Source: Acidimicrobiaceae bacterium (GTDB lineage Bacteria; Actinomycetota; Acidimicrobiia; Acidimicrobiales; Ilumatobacteraceae). Taken from it: a stretch of 64,000 nt of DNA. This document shows positions 18,039 to 27,650 of this stretch, piece after piece. Under the pieces are notes generated by a model. It was not told the DNA's origin. It searched no databases and saw nothing but the letters and a program-made list of their open reading frames with translations. How positions within the stretch are numbered: position 1 is the stretch's first letter; each line of letters opens with the position of its first letter. The translations under genes were made by a program, and so were the position numbers. The stretch is from assembly GCA_012269985.1 (NCBI GenBank), contig JAAXJF010000055.1, forward strand, positions 1-64,000, given 5' to 3'.

Positions 18039-18416
18039 ATGGCACGTATCGCCGGTATCGATATTCCCCGCGACAAGCGGTTGGAAGTTTCGCTGACCTA
18101 CATCTACGGAATCGGACGCACCACCGCGATCCGCATTTGCGAGGACAACGGTCTTGACCTCAACTCTCGAGTGTCCTCTCTCACCGAAGATGAGGTCAAC
18201 AAGATTCGCTCATGGGTTGATGCCAACCTGACGATTGAGGGTGACCTCCGTCGTGACGTTCAAAATGACATCAAGCGCAAAATTGAAATTGGTTGTCACC
18301 AAGGTGTTCGTCACCGCAAGGGGCTTCCTGTCCGTGGGCAGCGCACCCACACCAACGCTCGTACCCGCAAGGGCCCGAAGCGCACTGTTGCTAACAAGAA
18401 GAAGGCTGTGAGGTAG
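18039..18416 (+). CDS. rpsM: 30S ribosomal protein S13
   Basis: S13 of the 30S head, contacting the P-site tRNA and L5; 125 residues. It begins [26 protein letters not shown], with the helix-two-turn-helix motif and the basic C-terminal tail [26 protein letters not shown] ribosome site upstream; rpsK follows after two bases. Confidence 0.98.
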   Translation: MARIAGIDIPRDKRLEVSLTYIYGIGRTTAIRICEDNGLDLNSRVSSLTEDEVNKIRSWVDANLTIEGDLRRDVQNDIKRKIEIGCHQGVRHRKGLPVRGQRTHTNARTRKGPKRTVANKKKAVR

Positions 18417-18418
18417 TA

Positions 18419-18817
18419 ATGGCTAAGACAAAGCCAGGTGGCCGTCGGCCCCGCAAGCGCGATCGCAAGAACGTTTCTGTGGGCGTTGCTCACGTAAAGA
18501 GCTCGTTCAACAACACCATCGTCTCCATCACCGACGTTGATGGCAACGTCATCTCTTGGGCATCATCAGGTGCCGTTGGATTCAAAGGTTCTCGTAAGAG
18601 CACCCCATTCGCCGCTCAGCTTGCAGCGGAGCGCGCCGCGAAGGCAGCGCAGGAGCACGGCGTTCGTCGCGTTGACGTTGAAGTCAAAGGCCCAGGTTCT
18701 GGCCGCGACACCGCGGTTCGTTCATTGCAAAACTCAGGCATTGAGGTGACGACAATTAAAGACGTCACCCCGATTCCGCACAACGGATGTCGCCCACCGA
18801 AGCGACGGAGGAACTGA
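18419..18817 (+). CDS. rpsK: 30S ribosomal protein S11
   Basis: S11 of the platform, near the mRNA exit; 132 residues. It contains [15 protein letters not shown], the [21 protein letters not shown] segment and the C-terminal [18 protein letters not shown], all conserved. Placed between rpsM and rpsD. Confidence 0.98.
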   Translation: MAKTKPGGRRPRKRDRKNVSVGVAHVKSSFNNTIVSITDVDGNVISWASSGAVGFKGSRKSTPFAAQLAAERAAKAAQEHGVRRVDVEVKGPGSGRDTAVRSLQNSGIEVTTIKDVTPIPHNGCRPPKRRRN

Positions 18818-18818
18818 G

Positions 18819-19436
18819 ATGGCTCGCTACACAGGCCCCAAAGTTCGCACCTCTCGTCGCCTTGGCGTCAACGTCTTCGAGAACGAGAAAGGTCGTCGCG
18901 CAATGGAGCGTCGGCCCTTCCCGCCCGGCGTTCACGGCCGTACTCGTCGTCGCAATGCAGGTTCTGAGTACCTCGCTCAGATGCAGGAGAAGCAAAAGGC
19001 GAAGTACATCTACGGTGTGCTCGAGAAGCAGTTCAAGAAGACCTACAACGAGGCAAGTCGCCTTCAGGGTCCAACCGGTGAGAACCTTCTCATCCTTCTT
19101 GAGTCACGTCTCGACAATGTCACTTTTCGTGCTGGCTGGGGATCAACCCGTCCTCAGGCCCGTCAATTTGTGAATCACGGTCTGATTCAGGTCAACGGCC
19201 GTCGAGTTGATATTCCGTCGTATCGGGTGCGCAAGGGTGACGTCGTCACGCTGTCGCCAAAGGCCGCTCAGATGATCGTGATCCAGCACAACATGGACAC
19301 CAACGACCGCTCATTGGTCGGCTGGCTAGAAGCCGGTGATGGTGGCAAGGAAGTTACCGTCCGTGATCTGCCCCAGCGCGATCACATCGACGTCCCCGTC
19401 CGCGAATCGCTCATCGTTGAGCTTTACTCGAAGTAA
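18819..19436 (+). CDS. rpsD: 30S ribosomal protein S4
   Basis: S4, a primary 16S rRNA-binding and accuracy protein; 205 residues. It starts MARYTGPKVRTSRRLGVNVF, and its S4 RNA-binding domain has LDNVTFRAGWGSTRPQARQFVNHGLIQVNG. Family members with this N terminus lack the four-cysteine zinc site, as here. One base after rpsK. Confidence 0.97.
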   Translation: MARYTGPKVRTSRRLGVNVFENEKGRRAMERRPFPPGVHGRTRRRNAGSEYLAQMQEKQKAKYIYGVLEKQFKKTYNEASRLQGPTGENLLILLESRLDNVTFRAGWGSTRPQARQFVNHGLIQVNGRRVDIPSYRVRKGDVVTLSPKAAQMIVIQHNMDTNDRSLVGWLEAGDGGKEVTVRDLPQRDHIDVPVRESLIVELYSK

Positions 19437-19462
19437 TCGTTCTAGGAAAGGAACCGGCAGAC

Positions 19463-20407
19463 ATGCTTGTCATGCAACGTCCCTCAGTGGAAGTACTCGG
19501 CGAGGTCGTCTCCGTCGGCAACGGCGAACGCCAGCCGGTCGGTATCGAGCCACTTGAGCCTGGCTTTGGCCACACACTCGGAAACTCGCTCCGTCGTACC
19601 CTCCTGTCGTCGGTACCGGGCGCAGCGATCACCATGGTTCGGTTTGATGACGCGCTCCACGAGTTCGACACCATCAGCGGCGTCATTGAAGATGTCACCG
19701 ACATCATTCTCAACCTCAAAGACATCGTGATTCGTTCGGACGCAGAAGAGGCAGTCACACTCCGTCTCGACGCGAAGGGCCCCGGCTCGGTGACCGCCGG
19801 CGATATCGATTGTCCCGCCGACGTCTCAATCTTGAACGGTGATCTCCATCTCGCAACCCTCAACGGCAAAGCCCGTCTTGCGATCGATCTCACCGTTGAG
19901 CGCGGTAACGGGTACGCGAGCAGCCAGCGCGAGGTCGAAAACCCGGTGATTGGCAATATGCCGATCGATGCCATCTTCTCACCCGTTCGCCGAGTGAGCT
20001 TTGCGGTTGAACCAACCCGTGTCGGTCAGTCGACCGATCACGACCGTCTGGTGCTCGACGTCACCACAGACGGATCAACATCGCCGAGCGAGGCAATGGC
20101 ATCTGCTGGAGAGACCCTCCGCACGATTGTCGCTCTCGTCGCCGAACTCAGCGATGAGCCAAAGGGCCTTGCGCTTACCGAAGAGCCTGACACCGCGAGT
20201 TCTTCGCCTGATCTTGATCTTCCAATCGAAGACCTCGATCTTTCAGAGCGTCCGCGCAACTGCTTGAAGCGGGCCCAAGTCAACACCGTTGGCGAACTTC
20301 TCATGAAGAGCCACGACGACCTTCTCAACATCACCAACTTTGGCCAGAAGAGCCTTGACGAAGTCATCGAAAAACTCGATGAGCGTGGGCTTTCTCTTCG
20401 CCCGTGA
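19463..20407 (+). CDS. rpoA: DNA-directed RNA polymerase subunit alpha
   Basis: Alpha subunit, dimerisation scaffold for beta and beta-prime; 314 residues. The N-terminal domain has LEPGFGHTLGNSLRRTLLSS and GPGSVTAGDI. The C-terminal domain (about 250-314) has the helix-hairpin-helix LDLSERPRNCLKRAQVNTVGEL used for UP-element and activator contact. The gene sits between rpsD and rplQ, the canonical alpha-operon order. Confidence 0.98.
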   Translation: MLVMQRPSVEVLGEVVSVGNGERQPVGIEPLEPGFGHTLGNSLRRTLLSSVPGAAITMVRFDDALHEFDTISGVIEDVTDIILNLKDIVIRSDAEEAVTLRLDAKGPGSVTAGDIDCPADVSILNGDLHLATLNGKARLAIDLTVERGNGYASSQREVENPVIGNMPIDAIFSPVRRVSFAVEPTRVGQSTDHDRLVLDVTTDGSTSPSEAMASAGETLRTIVALVAELSDEPKGLALTEEPDTASSSPDLDLPIEDLDLSERPRNCLKRAQVNTVGELLMKSHDDLLNITNFGQKSLDEVIEKLDERGLSLRP

Positions 20408-20434
20408 GATTTTTGACAACAACGGAGAACTGAT

Positions 20435-20806
20435 ATGCCTGGAACCCCACGACGTGCTCGCCGGTTTGGTGGCGACGCGGCCCATCAGCGTTTGATGATG
20501 GCCAACCTTGCAGCATCGCTGTTTGCTGCAGAGGGCATCACCACCACTGAGGCGAAGGCGAAAGCTCTGCGTCCAATTGCAGAGAAACTCATCACGAAGG
20601 CCAAGAAGGCTCAAGATGACAGCCCAATGCGCGTGCACCGCATTCGTCAGATTCAGGGTTACCTCGGTGACCGTGAGATGACGCACAAACTCGTGAATGA
20701 GGTTGCGCCTCGCTACCTCGAGCGCAACGGTGGCTACACCCGCATTCTGAAGCTCGGCACCAGGTCTGGCGACAACGCCGACATGGCTCGTATCGAGCTC
20801 GTCTGA
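20435..20806 (+). CDS. rplQ: 50S ribosomal protein L17
   Basis: L17; 123 residues. Core motifs are DAAHQRLMMANLAASLFAAEGITTTEAKAK and the RYLERNGGYTRILKLGTRSGDNADMARIELV end. An ACGGAGAAC site precedes the ATG. Last ribosomal gene of the alpha operon. Confidence 0.98.
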   Translation: MPGTPRRARRFGGDAAHQRLMMANLAASLFAAEGITTTEAKAKALRPIAEKLITKAKKAQDDSPMRVHRIRQIQGYLGDREMTHKLVNEVAPRYLERNGGYTRILKLGTRSGDNADMARIELV

Positions 20807-20820
20807 CCACCCCTAGAACG

Positions 20821-21621
20821 ATGACGACCGGGTCCGACATTCGTCGGGCCCGGTTTGTCGTTTCTTACCGAGGTACCGCCTTTCGAGGTGCTGCCGAAAG
20901 CCCGGGGGTTCGCACGGTGATCGGTGAGCTTCGCGCCGCGTGCGAGCAGATCCTCGGGCAACCGATCGAGTTCACGTTGGCGGGACGCACCGATGCCGGA
21001 GTTCATGCTCTCGGTCAAGTGATTTCGTGTGATCTGCCAGATGCAGTTGACCCATCAGATCTCGCTCATCGACTTTCGCGCATGTGTGCCCCAGACATCG
21101 CCGTTCGGTCAGGCGACTGGGCTCCTGATGATTTCAATGCACGGTTCTCTGCATCTTCTCGTTCGTACCGCTACCACGTGTGGAATGCGCCAGAGGGCAA
21201 TCCGCTCCTACACGACCTCACATGGCATGTGGCCCAACCGCTCGACCTTGATCTCATGAACGAAGCCGCACAGGCCGTTGTGGGACAACACGACTTTTCC
21301 TCGTTCTGTCGAGCACCAGACCCCGCTCCAGATGGCACGCCATTCTCACTCGTGAGAACGGTGATCTCTGCAAGCTGGACGAGAGGGGACCCATCTCACT
21401 TGGTGATGTTTGACATCGTCGGTATGGCGTTCTGCCATCAGATGGTTCGATCGTTAGCGGGCACGATGGTCGATATCGGCTCAGGGCGTCGTTCATTACA
21501 CGATATGAGCACCATTTTGGACGGGAAAGATCGCCAACTTGCAGGACGAGTCGGCCCGCCACAAGGTCTTATCCTCATGAAGGTTGGTTATGAGAGAGAT
21601 CGCAGTGGGGGCGCCGCGTAG
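20821..21621 (+). CDS. truA: tRNA pseudouridine(38-40) synthase TruA
   Basis: Isomerises uridines 38-40 in the anticodon arm of many tRNAs; 266 residues. The catalytic aspartate is in the motif AGRTDAGVHALGQV, and the second family block reads YRYHVWNAPEGNPLL. Fourteen bases separate it from rplQ, and it is commonly the gene after rplQ in Gram-positive bacteria. No ribosome site is obvious before the ATG, so translation may be coupled. Confidence 0.95.
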   Translation: MTTGSDIRRARFVVSYRGTAFRGAAESPGVRTVIGELRAACEQILGQPIEFTLAGRTDAGVHALGQVISCDLPDAVDPSDLAHRLSRMCAPDIAVRSGDWAPDDFNARFSASSRSYRYHVWNAPEGNPLLHDLTWHVAQPLDLDLMNEAAQAVVGQHDFSSFCRAPDPAPDGTPFSLVRTVISASWTRGDPSHLVMFDIVGMAFCHQMVRSLAGTMVDIGSGRRSLHDMSTILDGKDRQLAGRVGPPQGLILMKVGYERDRSGGAA

Positions 21622-21627
21622 TGAGTG

Positions 21628-21657
21628 TTGGGGAACTACCCGCTTCACCCGTATCCT
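21628..21657 (+). promoter_or_regulatory. Candidate promoter of rplM-rpsI
   Basis: TTGGGG (21628-21633), an 18-bp spacer and TATCCT (21652-21657) lie in the 98-bp gap after truA. A transcript beginning near 21664 would have a leader of about 55 nt before rplM. Motif-based. Confidence 0.35.
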
Positions 21658-21719
21658 CTTAGGGTTCAGTGGACCTGACCTCCACCGAAAAATCGCAAAA
21701 ACGACTGGAAATTGACGTG

Positions 21720-22166
21720 ATGAAGACCTACACACCTAAGGCGAGTGAGATCACCCGAGAGTGGCACATTGTCGACGCTGAGGGAATGATCCTCGGTCGC
21801 CTCTGCACTGAAGTTGCTCGAGTGCTTCGTGGCAAACACAAGCCAATCTTTGCACCACACATCGACACCGGTGATCACGTCATCATCGTGAACGCCGACA
21901 AAGTCGTGATGACCTCTGGAAAAGAGAGCCGTCAGATGATCTACCGCCACTCGGGATATCCGGGGGGATTGAAGAGCGAGTCGTTCGCGGAACTTCTCGA
22001 TCGTAAGCCAGCTGACGCAGTTCGACGTAGCGTCCGCGGCATGTTGCCAAAGGGCCGTCTTGGTCGTCAGCAGATGACAAAACTCAAGGTCTACGCCGGA
22101 CCAGATCATCCGCACCAAGCACAGTCCCCAACCCCGCTTGCGGTGCCTGGTGCCGCAGCCCGCTGA
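21720..22166 (+). CDS. rplM: 50S ribosomal protein L13
   Basis: L13, an early-assembly protein; 148 residues. It has KTYTPKASEITREWHIVDAEG at the start, HIDTGDHVIIVNADKVVMTSGK, and the GMLPKGRLGRQQMTKLKVYAG block. I start at ATG 21720 (a GTG three bases earlier is possible); the longer frame from 21669 would cover the untranslated leader. rpsI follows after 19 bp, the usual pair. Confidence 0.97.
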   Translation: MKTYTPKASEITREWHIVDAEGMILGRLCTEVARVLRGKHKPIFAPHIDTGDHVIIVNADKVVMTSGKESRQMIYRHSGYPGGLKSESFAELLDRKPADAVRRSVRGMLPKGRLGRQQMTKLKVYAGPDHPHQAQSPTPLAVPGAAAR

Positions 22167-22185
22167 TTGATTCGAGGCAATTGAT

Positions 22186-22578
22186 ATGAGCACTCCTCTC
22201 ACGCAAACAACCGGCCGCCGTAAAGAGGCCGTCGCCCGAGCTCGGCTTCGTGAAGGCTCAGGTGTCGTGACCATTAACGGTCGTGCATTTGATGCCTACT
22301 TCCCGACCGCAGCGCAGCGCATGGTCGTTTCAGAAGCTCTTCGGGTTGCCGATGTCGAAGATCGTTTTGATATCGACGCATCGATTCACGGCGGCGGCGT
22401 TTCTGGTCAGGCAGACGCGCTTCGCATGGCGATCGCTCGTTCACTTGTCGATCTTGATCCCGAAACTCGTCCAGCGTTGAAGCGGGCTGGCCTCCTCTCT
22501 CGAGACTCACGAAAGAAAGAGTCGAAGAAGTACGGACTCAAGAAGGCCCGCAAGGCTCCTCAGTACACGAAGCGCTGA
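22186..22578 (+). CDS. rpsI: 30S ribosomal protein S9
   Basis: S9, whose C-terminal tail touches the P-site tRNA anticodon; 130 residues. The pattern TTGRRKEAVARARLREGSG, the GGGVSGQADALRMAIARSL block and the RDSRKKESKKYGLKKARKAPQYTKR tail ending in Lys-Arg are typical. Twelve bases before glmM. Confidence 0.98.
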   Translation: MSTPLTQTTGRRKEAVARARLREGSGVVTINGRAFDAYFPTAAQRMVVSEALRVADVEDRFDIDASIHGGGVSGQADALRMAIARSLVDLDPETRPALKRAGLLSRDSRKKESKKYGLKKARKAPQYTKR

Positions 22579-22590
22579 TCAGGCAGCCCG

Positions 22591-23940
22591 ATGCGTTTTG
22601 GCACCGACGGTGTCCGCGGGAGGGCGCACAGCGAACTCACCGAAGCGATGGCATCCGACCTTGGTCGGGCCATCGCTCGTGTGTTTTTCGGAACCCCTGT
22701 GGTCATCGGAGGCGACAGCCGCGAGTCGACCCCTGCATTCATCACTGCGGTATCGCAAGGGCTGATCAATGGCGGGGCAGAAGTCGAGTCGCTCGGAGTA
22801 GTGCCCACTCCGATCGTCGCCGCTGAATCGTCGAGAAGGAACGCAGTCGGTGTTGTCATCTCGGCGTCTCACAACCCGTTCTTCGATAACGGCATCAAGG
22901 TGTTCGGCCCCGGCGGGGTCAAACTCTCAACCGAGACAGAGGCACAGATTGAAGCTGAGTGGAATCGGCAGGATGCCTCCGACGAGGTCGCCAAGCCTTC
23001 GGGAAACCTGACCACCGGAGAGATGGCTGACGTACAGGTTCGCTATCTCGAGCGCATCACCAGTGCAATCGAACAACGATCACTGCAAGGCATCCGTGTG
23101 GTGATCGACGCCGCAAACGGTGCCGCCTCTGAACTCGCCGGCGAGGTCTTTGCTTCGGTCGGTGCCGATGTCATCGTCATTCACGCTGACCCGAATGGCA
23201 CCAATATCAACGAAGGCTGTGGAGCGACTCACACGCAAAGCCTGCAAGAGGCGGTACTCGCCTATGGTGCCGATGTCGGGCTCGCACTCGATGGTGATGC
23301 CGATCGGCTCATTGCTGTTGACCATCTCGGCAGTCTCGTCGACGGCGATCGAGTCATCGCCATCCTCGCAAGCGACATGCGCTTGCGAGGCATGCTCACC
23401 GGTAACACCGTTGTGGTGACGGTCATGGCGAACCTTGGTTTTCGTCGGGCGATGAACACCGCAGGTATCGAGGTGGTGGAAACACCCGTGGGGGATCGCC
23501 ATGTTCTTGAGGCATTGATTGAGGGCGGGTTTTCTCTAGGTGGTGAACAGTCAGGCCACATCATTATTCCGACTCACGCAACGACCGGCGACGGCATGCT
23601 GACAGGAGTTGTGTTGCTCGATGCAGTTGTCCGCTCGGGCCAGTCACTTGCTGAACTGTCATCTGCATCCATGGACTCGTATCCGCAGGTACTCATCAAC
23701 GTTTCGGTCCCGGTACGTGGTGAAGTTCCAGATGAGGCCATCCGCGAGGTTCGGCAAGAGCTCGAGGCCGAACTCGGCGAAGATGGCAGAATTCTCATCA
23801 GGCCAAGCGGTACCGAACCTCTCGTTCGCGTGATGGTCGAAGCTGCCCTTCACGCGAACGCCGAACGAATCGCTACGACGCTCGCCGATGCCATTGAACG
23901 CTCGTATGAGCCGATGAATGACGACGACGGCGACGAGTAG
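22591..23940 (+). CDS. glmM: Phosphoglucosamine mutase
   Basis: Interconverts glucosamine-6-phosphate and glucosamine-1-phosphate for UDP-GlcNAc and peptidoglycan synthesis; 449 residues. It opens MRFGTDGVRGRA, has the phosphoserine loop VISASHNPFFDNGIK, the metal loop LALDGDADRLIAVD, the sugar loop GGEQSGHI and the phosphate-binding RPSGTEPLVRVM. Start is ATG 22591, 12 bp after rpsI. It directly precedes the glmS-like gene, so the two successive steps of the pathway are cotranscribed. Confidence 0.97.
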   Translation: MRFGTDGVRGRAHSELTEAMASDLGRAIARVFFGTPVVIGGDSRESTPAFITAVSQGLINGGAEVESLGVVPTPIVAAESSRRNAVGVVISASHNPFFDNGIKVFGPGGVKLSTETEAQIEAEWNRQDASDEVAKPSGNLTTGEMADVQVRYLERITSAIEQRSLQGIRVVIDAANGAASELAGEVFASVGADVIVIHADPNGTNINEGCGATHTQSLQEAVLAYGADVGLALDGDADRLIAVDHLGSLVDGDRVIAILASDMRLRGMLTGNTVVVTVMANLGFRRAMNTAGIEVVETPVGDRHVLEALIEGGFSLGGEQSGHIIIPTHATTGDGMLTGVVLLDAVVRSGQSLAELSSASMDSYPQVLINVSVPVRGEVPDEAIREVRQELEAELGEDGRILIRPSGTEPLVRVMVEAALHANAERIATTLADAIERSYEPMNDDDGDE

Positions 23941-23949
23941 GCTGATCAA

Positions 23950-26900
23950 ATGTGCGGGATTATTGCGGTTCTCAGTCGTCGTGACGGTCGTACACCGCCG
24001 ACAGCTGCTGAGTTGTGGACATTGCTTGCCACGGCGCACGATTCTGTCGCAACCGACCCCGTCGGAGCCGCCAGTGCGCTGACTGCAGTCGACAAGGCGT
24101 TGCGCGGTGTTCCTGGGGTCATCGCTCTCACCAATGAGGCAGAAATTGTCGATTCGATCATTGCGGCACTTGCCGACATTGAGGGCAAGGTTGCTGAACT
24201 CGAAGCGGAAGTCGAATCTGGGACGCGCAACGATGACGCAGCCGTGATCGCTCTTCGTGACGCGTTATGGGCAATTGGTAGCGACCGCATTCGAACCGCT
24301 CAAGAAGTTCACGCGCTCGCAGACGGCGCTTCAGAAGGTTCCTTTAATGGTTATCTTTCGATACAGCGTGCGCTCTCTGCTCTTGATCGGCTTGAAGTTC
24401 GGGGTCGTGACTCGGCGGGAATTCATGTCTTGGTAAGTGACCACGGGCTTGCTGTCGACGACCCATTTGTCGCTCAGCAACTTTCCGAGCGGTCGAATGA
24501 CGCCCTCTTTCGCTCACATTCGGTTCGATGGGTCGATACGACGAGTGGGCCGGTGTTGTCGTTTGTCTACAAAGCAGCGGCTGAGATCGGTGAGCTTGGC
24601 GACAACACAGCTGCGATTCGACAGGCCGTTCGCAACGATGGGTTGTTGCGAGCCGTACTGTCATCACCAACCGGAGTGACCGCAGTGCTGGGTCATACGA
24701 GGTGGGCGAGCATCGGGGTGATCTCGGAAGCAAACGCGCACCCGTTGAACAGTGAAGAACACGAGGCGACTGCTGGCCCGTACGTCGTCGGGGTATTGAA
24801 CGGTGATGTCGACAATTACGCAGACCTCAGCCGACGTTTCGGGCTACAGATTCATCATCAGATCACGACCGATGCGAAGGTGATTCCAACGATGACCTCC
24901 CGCCGTATTGGCGAGGGCCTTGACCCGGTCGAAGCGTTTAGACGCTCGGTGAACGAATTCGAAGGCTCGGTTGCCATCGGAGCGATTGCCGCTGATCGCC
25001 CACAGCGTCTCATGCTGGCGCTTCGCGGAAGTGGCCAGGGTGTGTATGTGGGTATAACCGAAGACGGGTACATCATCGCAAGCGAGCCTTATGGTGTTGT
25101 CGAAGAGACCGACCGATATATGCGCCTTGATGGGGAAGCCGGTGGAGAAATTCTCGTCGTCGATCTCAATCGTGCTGGCCTCGATGGGCTGCACCGTCGT
25201 TCGTATTCCGGTGCTGAGATGCCGATTCAAGATGATGACGTTCTGAGCGCAGAGGTCACGACACGTGACATCGACCGCGGGGACTCACCTCACTACCTGC
25301 TGAAAGAAATTCAAGAATCACCCCGATCATTTCGGCGAACCCTCCGAGGTCGAATCGACGAGCATGACGGAACTCGTGTCGTCAAGCTTCCCGAAAGCTC
25401 GGTACCAACAGCGGTGCGTGAGCGGCTCGCAGCGGGACATATCTCCCATGTTCGGGTGATCGGTCAAGGTACGGCCGCTGTTGCCGGTCAAGGTGTTGCC
25501 GCAATTCTTCGAGATCTATGTGAAGGAGATCTTGACGTCGATGCCGTGACAGCGACGGAAATTTCGGGTTTCCAACTTCGAGCCGACATGTCAGACACGC
25601 TGATCGTCGCTGTCAGCCAAAGTGGGACGACAACCGACACCAACCGGACGGTCGACTTGCTGCGGTCTCGGGGAGCGCCGGTTATCGCGATCGTGAACCG
25701 GCGCGGAAGTGATCTTGCGGTTAAAGCTGATGGAGTGGTGTACACATCTGATGGCCGAGACGTCGAGATGAGTGTTGCATCAACGAAGGCGTTCTACGCA
25801 CAAGTTGCAGCTGGAGCGTTACTCGCATGCGAAATCGCTTCGTCGGCTGGAATTGGAAGCGAACGCAGACGTGAGCGGTTGATCCGCTCGCTGCAAGAGA
25901 TGCCTCCAGCGATGGAAAAGGTGGTGAGCCTTCGATCATCGATCGCCGAAATCGCGGCAGCGACTGCCCCTTCGGAGCGTTACTGGGCCGTTGTCGGAAA
26001 CGGCCCCAACCTTGTCGCAGCTCATGAGGTTCGCATCAAACTCAGTGAGCTCTGTTACAAGTCGATCGCTGCGGATGTCACCGAAGATAAAAAACACATC
26101 GATCTCTCGAGCGAGCCCCTGATCTTTGTGTGCGCGGCCGGCCTTCAGGGTTCAACCGCAGACGATGTCGCCAAAGAAACTGCGATCTTTAACGCCCATA
26201 AGGCAACCCCGATCGTGGTCTGCGATGAGGGTCAAACGCGGTTCTCGGTAGGCATGGTGATCGAAGTACCCGTTGTTGACCCGGCGCTCGGGTTCATTTT
26301 GTCGGCCATGGTCGGCCACCTCTTCGGCTATGAAGCGGCACGAGCGATCGATCGGTCGGCGCTTCCTTTGCGTGCAGCTCGAGATGTCATCGAACGATCG
26401 ATCGAGTCTGATGAAACGGCTGACGATCTAATCGTTCACCTTGCAGAAGATATCCAGGTGCACATCCGAGATTTTGAAGAGGGTGTGCGAGCACAGATCT
26501 ATGACGGGCACCTCGAAGCCTCAACTGCAGTTCGGGTGAGTTCTGCAATCGGTTTTGTGCGGTCGCGTCGACCCGTTGAAGATTTCACGATTGCAACAGG
26601 CAATATCGGAACTCCTGAACTTGTGATCGCTGAAGTCGTCGATGCACTCTCTGCTGCGATCGATGAACTCACTCGACCGATTGATGCCATTAAGCACCAA
26701 GCGAAGACGGTTACCGTCGGAATTTCTCGTAGTGATTCTGACCTCGTTGACAACGCTCTCGTACAGGCGGTGATGTCACGTGGGGCTGGACGAGATGTTG
26801 TGTCGTATCGGTCGCTGAAGGTGCTCGCTGCACTTGATTTAGCAGTCGCTGACGTAACTGGTGCAACGCGTTACGGCATCGTTGGTGAATCGATTTCGGT

Positions 26901-27285
26901 CGTAGATCGCGACGGTGTTGCGACAACCCTCTCGAGCCGTGTTGATGGCGATCCGGCGTTGACCGGCACAAAGCGGTACGTCGCTGAACAGCGAGACGTG
27001 TTGGTGGCCCGCGGACGACGTGATGACCGAACGGTCATTCTGGTGCCCGAGACGAAAGCGGGTGTGTGCACCGGTCTCATGCTGTTGCACGTGAATTTCC
27101 ACGATCACGTGTCGGTTGATGATGCCCGAACCTTCTTGCAGGGCTACGACAACCGCTACGAACGTCTCGTCGACTGGGTGACGGAAACCGAAGGCGCCTT
27201 CGATGAGGCAAAGCTCGCCGAAGTGTCGGTTGCCGACCTCCTCATTCTTCCGGTTTCAGAGACCGCAAATCACTGGATGTCGTGA
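23950..27285 (+). CDS. glmS: Oversized glutamine-fructose-6-phosphate aminotransferase (1111 aa)
   Basis: Makes glucosamine-6-phosphate from fructose-6-phosphate and glutamine. Canonical GlmS is about 610 residues; this frame has 1111 with no stop or shift. Cys2 (MCGI) is the glutaminase nucleophile. About 125 extra, mostly helical residues precede RLEVRGRDSAG (147-157), and some 55 more lie before GHTRWAS (248-254). The first SIS domain has SQSGTTTDT (from about 556) and SVASTKAF; the second keeps KLSE, a downstream KKH and HQAKTVTV (Lys919), matching E. coli Lys485, Glu488, His504 and Lys603. Residues 925-1111 are an additional C-terminal region with no family I recognise. Nine bases after glmM; stop overlaps acpS. 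Confidence 0.88.
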   Translation: MCGIIAVLSRRDGRTPPTAAELWTLLATAHDSVATDPVGAASALTAVDKALRGVPGVIALTNEAEIVDSIIAALADIEGKVAELEAEVESGTRNDDAAVIALRDALWAIGSDRIRTAQEVHALADGASEGSFNGYLSIQRALSALDRLEVRGRDSAGIHVLVSDHGLAVDDPFVAQQLSERSNDALFRSHSVRWVDTTSGPVLSFVYKAAAEIGELGDNTAAIRQAVRNDGLLRAVLSSPTGVTAVLGHTRWASIGVISEANAHPLNSEEHEATAGPYVVGVLNGDVDNYADLSRRFGLQIHHQITTDAKVIPTMTSRRIGEGLDPVEAFRRSVNEFEGSVAIGAIAADRPQRLMLALRGSGQGVYVGITEDGYIIASEPYGVVEETDRYMRLDGEAGGEILVVDLNRAGLDGLHRRSYSGAEMPIQDDDVLSAEVTTRDIDRGDSPHYLLKEIQESPRSFRRTLRGRIDEHDGTRVVKLPESSVPTAVRERLAAGHISHVRVIGQGTAAVAGQGVAAILRDLCEGDLDVDAVTATEISGFQLRADMSDTLIVAVSQSGTTTDTNRTVDLLRSRGAPVIAIVNRRGSDLAVKADGVVYTSDGRDVEMSVASTKAFYAQVAAGALLACEIASSAGIGSERRRERLIRSLQEMPPAMEKVVSLRSSIAEIAAATAPSERYWAVVGNGPNLVAAHEVRIKLSELCYKSIAADVTEDKKHIDLSSEPLIFVCAAGLQGSTADDVAKETAIFNAHKATPIVVCDEGQTRFSVGMVIEVPVVDPALGFILSAMVGHLFGYEAARAIDRSALPLRAARDVIERSIESDETADDLIVHLAEDIQVHIRDFEEGVRAQIYDGHLEASTAVRVSSAIGFVRSRRPVEDFTIATGNIGTPELVIAEVVDALSAAIDELTRPIDAIKHQAKTVTVGISRSDSDLVDNALVQAVMSRGAGRDVVSYRSLKVLAALDLAVADVTGATRYGIVGESISVVDRDGVATTLSSRVDGDPALTGTKRYVAEQRDVLVARGRRDDRTVILVPETKAGVCTGLMLLHVNFHDHVSVDDARTFLQGYDNRYERLVDWVTETEGAFDEAKLAEVSVADLLILPVSETANHWMS

Positions 27286-27650
27286 TGATCGGTGTCGGCG
27301 TTGACGTTGTCGACATCGAGCGATTTCGTCGTTCGCTGGCTCGAACACCGTCGATGCGAACCCGGTTGTTTACCGACGCCGAACTCGACTCGCTGTCAGG
27401 TCGTGTCGATGACGTGCCCGGGCTTGCTGCTCGTTTTGCTGCCCGAGAAGCATCGATGAAGGCCCTTGGTCTTGGGCTTGGGGCGTTCGGATTTCATGAC
27501 GTGTCGGTGGCGAAAGCCGAAAGTGGTGCTCCATCGTTGCTTGTTGTCGGAAGAGCGTTTGAACTCGCAACCGAAGCAGGGGTCGAGCGTTGGCATCTCA
27601 GCCTGTCCCACGGTGACAGCGTGGCGATCGCGCAGGTGGTTGCTGAGTGA
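27285..27650 (+). CDS. acpS: Holo-[acyl-carrier-protein] synthase
   Basis: Transfers 4'-phosphopantetheine from CoA to acyl carrier protein; 121 residues, standard AcpS length. The magnesium-binding motifs are GVGVDVVDIERF with its Asp and the FAAREASMKALG block with its Glu. ATG 27285 shares one base with the glmS stop; GTG 27282 is an alternative. Its stop overlaps the next ATG. Confidence 0.95.
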   Translation: MIGVGVDVVDIERFRRSLARTPSMRTRLFTDAELDSLSGRVDDVPGLAARFAAREASMKALGLGLGAFGFHDVSVAKAESGAPSLLVVGRAFELATEAGVERWHLSLSHGDSVAIAQVVAE

